Assembly: GCA_026770585.1 (NCBI GenBank)
Contig: MU647219.1
Coordinates: 66,534-76,978 of the forward strand
Direction: 5' to 3'
DNA from: Baffinella frigidus
Taxonomy: Eukaryota; Cryptophyceae; Cryptomonadales; Baffinellaceae
Length of the DNA: 10,445 nucleotides
This document shows positions 10,087-10,445 of this stretch, in pieces (the first letter of the stretch is position 1; each line of letters starts with the position of its first letter). Both the position numbers and the translations under genes were made by a program. The notes under the pieces were generated by a model, which was not told the DNA's origin, ran no database searches, and saw only the letters and a list, made by a program, of their open reading frames with translations.

Positions 10087-10445
10087 GCGCGACCCCCTTC
10101 CCCTCCCTATCAAGCCCCCCAGTGGGAAGAAAAAAGGCCCACGTGCCAACCCTGCTTGATCTCCGCGCCCCATCTACCCCCGTCGTGCGACTGGTGCCCT
10201 GAATTTCGAGCAACGAGGACCGCGCCAGTCCCCCGTAGCTAGCGCCTCCCCCCTTGGGACAGCGTCAGGCCCCCGCTGCGTCAAGTGCGTGCCCCGCTAC
10301 CCCCGTCTGCTGCCCTGCATTTCGCGTGACCCATCATCGCCTTTTACTGCACGTCGCTGCTGGTTCAGTCGAGGACCGCGTGCTCACCCCTCTGCCTGTA
10401 CCTGGTACAGGTGTACACCGGTAGTACAGGATCGCATGCTAGCTA
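10087..10445. other. Right-edge region without a recognisable gene
   Basis: Opens with C-rich intron-like sequence duplicated from 9909-9938. No collagen triplets follow. It contains a perfect CCTGTACC-t-GGTACAGG inverted repeat at 10395-10411. Further exons of the gene, if any, should lie to the right of the window. Confidence 0.5.

Noticed and set aside
1-10445. tRNA, rRNA or other structured RNA genes
   Set aside because: No tRNA B-box type GGTTCGANTCC with a matching acceptor stem and no rRNA signature noticed on either strand by eye.

Overview
This window looks like eukaryotic nuclear DNA. It has one split gene with short exons, GT-AG introns and C-rich polypyrimidine acceptors, and there is no bacterial-style packing of genes or ribosome binding sites. 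Introns are filled with degenerate CCCTAAA-type (TTTAGGG telomere-like) sequence. That repeat type, high GC with long C runs, and intron-borne repeat elements together suggest a unicellular alga (green/prasinophyte, pelagophyte or dinoflagellate-like). This is inference; no marker gene fixes the taxon.

I can thread one gene through the plus strand, from about 643 (or an internal ATG at 769) to at least 9908. Eleven exons total 1185 nt (395 codons). Nine of the ten junctions preserve both frame and, inside the collagen part, the Gly-X-Y register; the tenth (exon 7/8) preserves frame but gives a two-residue interruption. The predicted product is a single-pass type II membrane protein. It has a short basic cytoplasmic tail, a transmembrane helix, a stalk with two cysteines, a probable coiled coil, a linker, and then about 72 Gly-X-Y triplets with two small interruptions. 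The layout resembles animal transmembrane collagens (collagen XIII, EDA and MARCO types), but no orthologue is recognised. The gene probably continues past the right edge.

Region by region: 1-642 is upstream DNA with an imperfect inverted repeat. 643-1198 holds the anchor and coiled-coil exons. 1199-1763 is a Pro/Ala-coding-like or intronic stretch with a perfect hairpin. 1764-3457 holds three collagen exons separated by minisatellites and telomere-like arrays. 3458-4527 holds a pure CCCTAGA array and a triplicated exon 6. 4528-6195 holds a foldback element and a four-copy exon 7. 6196-7557 holds telomere-like introns and a four-copy exon 8. 7558-8800 holds multi-copy exons 9 and 10. 8801-10086 holds a five-copy exon 11. 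10087-10445 has no recognisable gene.

The most unusual property is that almost every downstream collagen exon is accompanied by tandem, truncated or splice-defective copies of itself. At five of these breakpoints sits the same short repeat element (20-bp units, AACCGACGGATAGCG core, with a GGTCACGAGG-rich other end). It occurs in both orientations, and its tandem-repeat end always abuts the truncated exon. A second, AT-rich element does the same at the exon 11 copies. The locus therefore records repeated exon duplication coupled to short intron-borne elements, reminiscent of but not identical to introners.
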